From positions 319 through 10,085 of the forward strand of contig JAGRMP010000456.1 of NCBI GenBank assembly GCA_020441225.1: a stretch of DNA of 9,767 nucleotides, given 5' to 3'. Within the stretch, counting starts at the first letter, position 1; every line of letters starts with the position of its first letter. A program made the translations under genes and the position numbers. This stretch comes from Maritimibacter sp. (GTDB lineage Bacteria; Pseudomonadota; Alphaproteobacteria; Rhodobacterales; Rhodobacteraceae). Under the pieces are notes generated by a model. It saw only the letters and a list, made by a program, of their open reading frames with translations, ran no database searches and was not told the origin of the DNA. Below are positions 5,734 to 9,767 of the stretch, piece after piece.

Positions 5734-6570
5734 TTACGGGTAGGCGGGTTTCAGCCCGGCGAGCACGGCGCGTGTCGCAGCGACGAGCGGCGCGTGGGTC
5801 TCGCCGAGGATCTGCAGCCGGTCGAACCGGTTGGGGTCGGCGTTCACCGCCGCACGCAGGGCCTGCCCGAAGGCCAAACGCAGCTCGGTGCCGATATTGT
5901 ACTTGCAGATCGCCGAACCGCGCGCCAGCGCCCTGCGCTGTGCGGGCGGCACGCCCGAGCCGCCGTGGATCACCAGGGGGACGTCGGTCACCGCCTCGAT
6001 GGCGCGGATGCGGGCTTCGTCCAACCCCGCCCCCGCCTCCGTCTGCAGATGCACGTTTCCCACGGATACGGCCATCGCGTCCACCCCGGTCTCGCGGGCG
6101 AAGCGCGCGGCCTCCTCCGGGTCGGTGCCCTGAGACGCGACCCCGTCCGCATAGCCGACGAAGCCGATCTCGCCTTCACAGGAGAGCCCCGCGGCATGGG
6201 CCATCTCCGCCACCCGCGCGGTCCGGGCGATGTTGTCGGCGAGCGGCAGGCGGGAGCCGTCGAACATCACCGAGGTGAAGCCTGCGTCAACGGCGGCGCG
6301 GCACTCATCGATGTCGCGTCCGTGGTCGAGCTGCACCACCACCGGGACGGACGCCACTTCGGCCAGATGCCGCAGCATCGCCCCCAGCACCGGGAGCGGC
6401 GTGTAGGCGCGACACCCCGGCCCCGCCATCAGGATCACCGGCACCTGTTCCGCCTCGGCCGCCTCGACATAGGCGCGCATGTCCTCCCAGCCCTGCGTCA
6501 CCAGACCGGCGACCGCATAGCCGCCTGCGAGCGCCGGCTGCAGAACCTCGGACAGCGTCGCGAGGGTCAT
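5734..6570 (-). CDS. iolJ: Class II (zinc) aldolase, IolJ-like 6-phospho-5-dehydro-2-deoxygluconate aldolase
   Basis: The 278-residue protein matches the FbaA/GatY/IolJ family in length and motifs. QLDHGRD (80-86) supplies catalytic Asp82 and zinc ligand His83, FDGSRLPLADN (103-113) follows, then EGEIG (132-136) with Glu134, VGNVH (170-174) with zinc ligand His174, and IHGGSG (201-206) with zinc ligand His202 and the phosphate-binding GGSG loop; KYNIGTEL (223-230) gives Asn225. In this operon the expected reaction is cleavage of the IolC product to dihydroxyacetone phosphate and malonate semialdehyde. The N-terminal family motif, usually AFN-like near residues 20-25, is replaced by AGLVTQGW, so substrate use could differ from Bacillus IolJ or fructose-bisphosphate aldolase. 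Its ATG (6568-6570) forms an ATGA overlap with the iolB stop, making it the last gene of the iolD-iolC-iolB unit. It meets the convergent regulator 6 nt downstream with no visible terminator. Confidence 0.8.
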   Translation of the reverse strand: MTLATLSEVLQPALAGGYAVAGLVTQGWEDMRAYVEAAEAEQVPVILMAGPGCRAYTPLPVLGAMLRHLAEVASVPVVVQLDHGRDIDECRAAVDAGFTSVMFDGSRLPLADNIARTARVAEMAHAAGLSCEGEIGFVGYADGVASQGTDPEEAARFARETGVDAMAVSVGNVHLQTEAGAGLDEARIRAIEAVTDVPLVIHGGSGVPPAQRRALARGSAICKYNIGTELRLAFGQALRAAVNADPNRFDRLQILGETHAPLVAATRAVLAGLKPAYP

Positions 6571-7403
6571 TTGAACTTCGCGATCATGTCCTTGATCCCC
6601 GGGATCGTCTCGATCTGGTCGGCGTGGCTCGGCTGGAAATACTGCACCAGCGGGCGCTGGCTGAGCCCGCCCAGAATGGTGAAGTAATACATCTCGTAGC
6701 CCGGCAGCACTGCGCAGGGGTGATAGCCCTTGTCGATGCAGATCGTGGAGCCGTCGACGATGTGATAGGCGTCGCCCGGCTTGCCGTCCTCGCGCTGGAG
6801 CATCTGCAGCCCCGAGCCATGCTTGGGCCGGAAGCGGAAATTGTAGGTCTCGTCGTGGCGGGTCTCAATCGGGAGCCGGTCGGTGTCGTGTTTATGCGAC
6901 GGAAAGCCCGACCAGCCGCCCGCGCCCACGGTGTAGAGCTCGCTGACCAGCAGCCGCCCCACCTTGTCCGCCTGTTTCTGGCCGAGGATGTGCTTGATCT
7001 TGCGGTGGGTCTTGGTGTCGTCGGAGCCGTATTGGACAAAGTCGTGCTCGCGCACGTCGAAGGGCTCGAGCACCTTGTCATAGGCCGCCCCGGCGACGAA
7101 GATCTCGGCGTTGTCCGAGGCGCAGACCATCGTCGCCTTGGCCCCCACCGGCACGTAGACCCCCTGCGGCTCGCCGTCCCAGACGTCGACCCCGCGCCCG
7201 CCGAGCGCGTCGAAGCGCAGGCCCTCGATCTCGACATCCACGGTGCCGGTCGCGGGCACGATGCAGGTTTCGTAGCCGGGCACCTGGTAGGTGAACGCCT
7301 CGCCGGCCTTGAGTTTCACGATGTTGAAATAGTTGAGCGGCACCGTGGGGTTGCCGGCGTCAACGATGGGGCGGTTCTGGTTGTCGTAGGGCGCGATATG
7401 CAT
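6567..7403 (-). CDS. iolB: 5-deoxy-glucuronate isomerase IolB
   Basis: The 278-residue bicupin is close to the usual IolB length (about 270). The C-terminal cupin carries the metal site: GWSGFPSHKHD (163-173) with His170 and His172, Glu185 in DETYNFRF (184-191), and His228 in KGYHPC (225-230), followed by the typical GYEMYYFTILGG (235-246). IolB converts 5-deoxy-D-glucuronate, made by IolD, to 2-deoxy-5-keto-D-gluconate, the substrate of IolC. ATG 7401-7403 is preceded by AAAGGA (7409-7414), which overlaps the iolC stop codon (TGAAAGGA), so translation of the two is probably coupled across the 10-nt gap. The stop overlaps the downstream aldolase start. Confidence 0.95.
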   Translation of the reverse strand: MHIAPYDNQNRPIVDAGNPTVPLNYFNIVKLKAGEAFTYQVPGYETCIVPATGTVDVEIEGLRFDALGGRGVDVWDGEPQGVYVPVGAKATMVCASDNAEIFVAGAAYDKVLEPFDVREHDFVQYGSDDTKTHRKIKHILGQKQADKVGRLLVSELYTVGAGGWSGFPSHKHDTDRLPIETRHDETYNFRFRPKHGSGLQMLQREDGKPGDAYHIVDGSTICIDKGYHPCAVLPGYEMYYFTILGGLSQRPLVQYFQPSHADQIETIPGIKDMIAKFK

Positions 7404-7413
7404 GTCGGTCCTT

Positions 7414-8388
7414 TCAGGGCGCGGTCGGGCCCGGATGGGTGGTCAGGAAGGCGTCAAGCTCGGCGGGGCCAGGCATGGCGGGCGCACAGCCGGGCTTGGC
7501 GACGACGATGGCGGCGCAGGCGGAGCCGCGCAGGAGCGCGTCTTCGAGCGGACGGCCCGCGGCGAGCGAGGCGAGTAGGCCAGCAAGGAAACTGTCGCCC
7601 GCACCGGTGGGTTTCAGCGCCGTGACGGGAAAGACGCCGGTGGCGATCTCTTCGCGCCCCGCGAAGGTGATCGCCCCCTCGGGCCCGCGCTTGTAGATGA
7701 CGATGTCGGCGGTCCCGGCGAGGGTACGGGCGCGGGCGAGCCCCTGCCCCGGCGCCCCGGCCATGAAGTCGAACTCCTCGTCATTGCCGACGATCACGTC
7801 CGCGAACCCGGCGGCGCGGGTCAGCACCTCGGAAGCGACCTCGACCGAGGGCCAGGAATAGGGCCGGTAATCCACGTCGAAGATGACCGTGAGCCCCGCC
7901 GCCCGTGCCCGTTCCAACGCCGTGAAGGCCGCCGTCCGCGAGGGCTCGGCGGCGAAGACCGTGCCGGTGGTGACCAGCGCGCCGAACCGGGCGTAATCCA
8001 CCGCCTCGACATCCGCGACGGACATCGCGAAATCGGCGGCGTTGTTGCGGTAGATCACCGAGCTGTGGCCTTCGACCCGGGCGTCGACGACCGCGAGCGA
8101 GGTCCGTTCCTCGCCCTTGACCCTGCGCACATGGCGCCGGTCGATCCCATAGGCGTCGAGCTGGTTGAGGCAGTAACGCCCCACCGCGTCGTCGGAAACG
8201 CAGGTGACCAGCGCCGCCTCGCAGCCGAGCTTGACCAGACCGGCGGCGATATTGGCGCTGGAGCCGCCCATCGAAACCATCATGCCGGTCGCCTCCGGCG
8301 TGGCCACGCCGATGGGTTCGGCGGTCAGGTCCATCCCCACCCGCCCCAGCACAACGAAGCGCTTGGATGCGATCCCGTCGAGGCTCAT
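7414..8388 (-). CDS. iolC: 5-dehydro-2-deoxygluconokinase IolC (single-domain PfkB kinase)
   Basis: A PfkB/ribokinase-family sugar kinase of 324 residues with both family signatures: GGSSANIA (41-48) near the N-terminus and PTGAGDSFLAGLL (260-272), whose Asp265 is the catalytic base beside the anion hole. DVDYRPYSW (171-179) is characteristic of IolC. It phosphorylates 2-deoxy-5-keto-D-gluconate at C6 with ATP in the cytoplasm. The protein ends shortly after the kinase fold, so it is the short Bacillus-type form; many proteobacterial IolC proteins carry an extra C-terminal DUF2090 aldolase-like domain of about 300 residues. I chose ATG at 8388, overlapping the iolD stop as TGATG and preceded by a G-run (8393-8398); a GTG one codon earlier (8391) is the alternative. 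The gene ends 10 nt ahead of iolB. Confidence 0.95.
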   Translation of the reverse strand: MSLDGIASKRFVVLGRVGMDLTAEPIGVATPEATGMMVSMGGSSANIAAGLVKLGCEAALVTCVSDDAVGRYCLNQLDAYGIDRRHVRRVKGEERTSLAVVDARVEGHSSVIYRNNAADFAMSVADVEAVDYARFGALVTTGTVFAAEPSRTAAFTALERARAAGLTVIFDVDYRPYSWPSVEVASEVLTRAAGFADVIVGNDEEFDFMAGAPGQGLARARTLAGTADIVIYKRGPEGAITFAGREEIATGVFPVTALKPTGAGDSFLAGLLASLAAGRPLEDALLRGSACAAIVVAKPGCAPAMPGPAELDAFLTTHPGPTAP

Positions 8389-9767
8389 CACACCCCCCGG
8401 CGCTGCCGCACCCGGCCCGCTTCCCAGTCTTCATGGGCCTTGCGAACGCTCTCCTTGCCGGTCACCTCCGGCGTGCCGATCTCCCACCAGGCGTGGCCCT
8501 CGTCGGTCCAGCCGATGCGCGGATCGACCGGCATGACGATCACATAGGTCCGCTCCGCCGCCTTCGCCCGCTCCAGCGCCTCGGCGAGCTCGGCCGGGTT
8601 CGCGACGTTTTCCGCCTCCGCCCCCATGGCCCGGGCATGCGCCGCGAAGTCGACCGCGAAGGGCTCGGGGATGGTCGGGCAATCCTCGAACAGGGTGTTG
8701 AAACTGTCGTTGCCGGTGTTGCCCTGCAGCTTGTTGATGACCGCGTGACCGCCGTTGTCGAGCACCAGAACGATCAGCTTTTTCCGTGTCAGAACAGAGG
8801 AAAATATGTCGGAGTTCAACATGAGATAGGAGCCGTCGCCGACGAAGCTGAAGACCTCCTGCCCGGGTTCCATCTGTTCCTGCGCGATCCGCGCGCCCCA
8901 GGCCCCGGCGATCTCGTAGCCCATGCAGGAATAGCCGAATTCCACGTCGACCGTGCCCGGCGAGAGCGTGCGCCAGTTGGCGGTGATCTCGGCCGGCAGC
9001 CCGCCCGCGGCGGCGACGATCCGGTCGCGCGGATCGCAGGCGGCGTTGACCACGCCGATGGCCTGGGCGTAGGAATTGGGCCGGTTGTCGCCATGCGCCA
9101 CGTTGGCCGCGACATAGGCGTCCCAGTCCCGCCGCTGCGCCTGCGCGAAGGCCACCCAGTCGGCGGGCGCGCGGCTCTCGCCCAGCGCCGCGCCGAGCTG
9201 GCCGAGCGCGAGCTTCGCGTCGCCCACCACGGTCAGCGACCGGTGCTTGGCGGCGTCCTGCCGTCCGACATTGAGACCGATGATCCGCGCCGAAGGGGCA
9301 AAGGCGGTCCAGGCCCCGGTGGTGAAATCCTGCAGCCGCGTGCCGACGGCCAGGATCACGTCGGCCCGCTCCGCGATGGCGTTGGCGCTGTTCGACCCGG
9401 TGATGCCGATCGGACCGATGTTGAGCGGGTGGGTCGCCGTCAGGTTGGCCCGCCCGGCGATGGTCTCGACCACGGGGATGTCATGCGCCTCGGCAAAAGC
9501 GGTGAGCTCGGCCACTGCCTTGGAATATTGCACCCCGCCGCCCGCGATGATCATCGGCCGCTCGGCCCCCTTGAGCGCAGCGGCGGCGGCGGCAATCTCG
9601 GCCTCGTCGGCGGCCTGCCGGCGGATGCGGTGGACCTGCTTGTCGAAGAAGGCTTCCGGGTAGTCCCAGGCCCAGCCCTGCACGTCCTGCGGCAGGGCGA
9701 GGAAGGCAGGCCCGCAATCGGCCGGATCGAGCATCGTCGCTACGGCGGCGGGCAGCGCGTGGAGCAC
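8388..9767 (-). CDS. iolD: 3D-(3,5/4)-trihydroxycyclohexane-1,2-dione acylhydrolase IolD, C-terminal three quarters
   Basis: The 459 residues present belong to a thiamine-diphosphate enzyme of the acetolactate-synthase type, with about 150-160 N-terminal residues missing beyond the right edge (family about 610-640). In order: the end of the pyrimidine-binding domain with DYPEAFFDKQVHRIRR (35-50), the central domain with IIAGGGVQYSKA (73-84) and ITGSNSANAIAERADVILAVGTRLQDFTTG (122-151, only short motifs of which are diagnostic), and the diphosphate-binding domain with GYEIAGAWGA (283-292) and the ThDP motif GDGSYLM (310-316) through Asn338. HAVINKLQ (341-348) and the C-terminal WWEIGTPEV (427-435) are typical of IolD. 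It hydrolyses the ring of trihydroxycyclohexane-1,2-dione to 5-deoxy-glucuronate. No start is visible: the Val codon at the edge is internal. Its TGA overlaps the iolC start, so the two are translationally coupled. Confidence 0.96.
   Translation of the reverse strand: MLHALPAAVATMLDPADCGPAFLALPQDVQGWAWDYPEAFFDKQVHRIRRQAADEAEIAAAAAALKGAERPMIIAGGGVQYSKAVAELTAFAEAHDIPVVETIAGRANLTATHPLNIGPIGITGSNSANAIAERADVILAVGTRLQDFTTGAWTAFAPSARIIGLNVGRQDAAKHRSLTVVGDAKLALGQLGAALGESRAPADWVAFAQAQRRDWDAYVAANVAHGDNRPNSYAQAIGVVNAACDPRDRIVAAAGGLPAEITANWRTLSPGTVDVEFGYSCMGYEIAGAWGARIAQEQMEPGQEVFSFVGDGSYLMLNSDIFSSVLTRKKLIVLVLDNGGHAVINKLQGNTGNDSFNTLFEDCPTIPEPFAVDFAAHARAMGAEAENVANPAELAEALERAKAAERTYVIVMPVDPRIGWTDEGHAWWEIGTPEVTGKESVRKAHEDWEAGRVRQRRGV

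Noticed and set aside
5794..7625. Plus-strand open frames opposite the aldolase, iolB and iolC genes
   Set aside because: They mirror strongly recognised minus-strand enzymes and show no family features of their own.

Overview
This 9.8-kb, GC-rich (by eye roughly two-thirds G+C) window carries part of an inositol catabolism and uptake locus. The gene content (an IolD-IolC-IolB-aldolase run, two IolE/IolI-type TIM barrels, a Gfo/Idh/MocA dehydrogenase and an RbsB-like periplasmic binding protein), the GC-driven antisense open frames and the short start/stop overlaps suggest an alphaproteobacterium, most likely of the Rhodobacterales. That placement is inference from style and content, not from a marker gene.

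Layout, right to left in the direction of most transcription. Module 1 (minus strand, 9767-5734) is a tightly coupled operon: iolD (5' end cut by the window edge), iolC, iolB and a class II aldolase of the IolJ type. Three of the junctions overlap or nearly touch (TGATG, 10-nt gap, ATGA). Together these would open the trihydroxycyclohexanedione ring, isomerise and phosphorylate the product, and cleave it to dihydroxyacetone phosphate and malonate semialdehyde. A LacI-family regulator (4714-5727, plus strand) converges on the end of this operon with only 6 nt between stop codons.

Module 2 (minus strand, 4587-2474) diverges from that regulator across a 126-nt intergenic region holding a near-perfect 20-bp inverted repeat and a TTGACA box. 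It contains an IolE/MocC-type TIM-barrel protein and, overlapping it by ATGA, a 390-residue Gfo/Idh/MocA oxidoreductase. A second LacI-family regulator (2334-1300) follows after a 139-nt gap.

Module 3 (minus strand, 1148-1) begins after a strong-looking sigma70-type promoter that overlaps the second regulator's stop codon. It encodes an IolI-type isomerase with all four expected metal ligands, then the first 82 residues of a periplasmic sugar-binding protein of an ABC importer, running off the left edge.

The genes make sense as one pathway: import, oxidation by the dehydrogenase to an inosose, inosose isomerisation (IolI-like) and dehydration (IolE-like), then IolD, IolB, IolC and IolJ. Missing from the window are iolA, a standard-length iolG and the transporter's ATPase and permease; these may lie outside. 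The combination of binding protein, Gfo/Idh/MocA enzyme and IolE/MocC-like protein also recalls rhizopine (mocABC) loci, so an inositol derivative rather than plain myo-inositol is a real possibility for modules 2 and 3. No RNA genes, insertion sequences or CRISPR arrays were seen.
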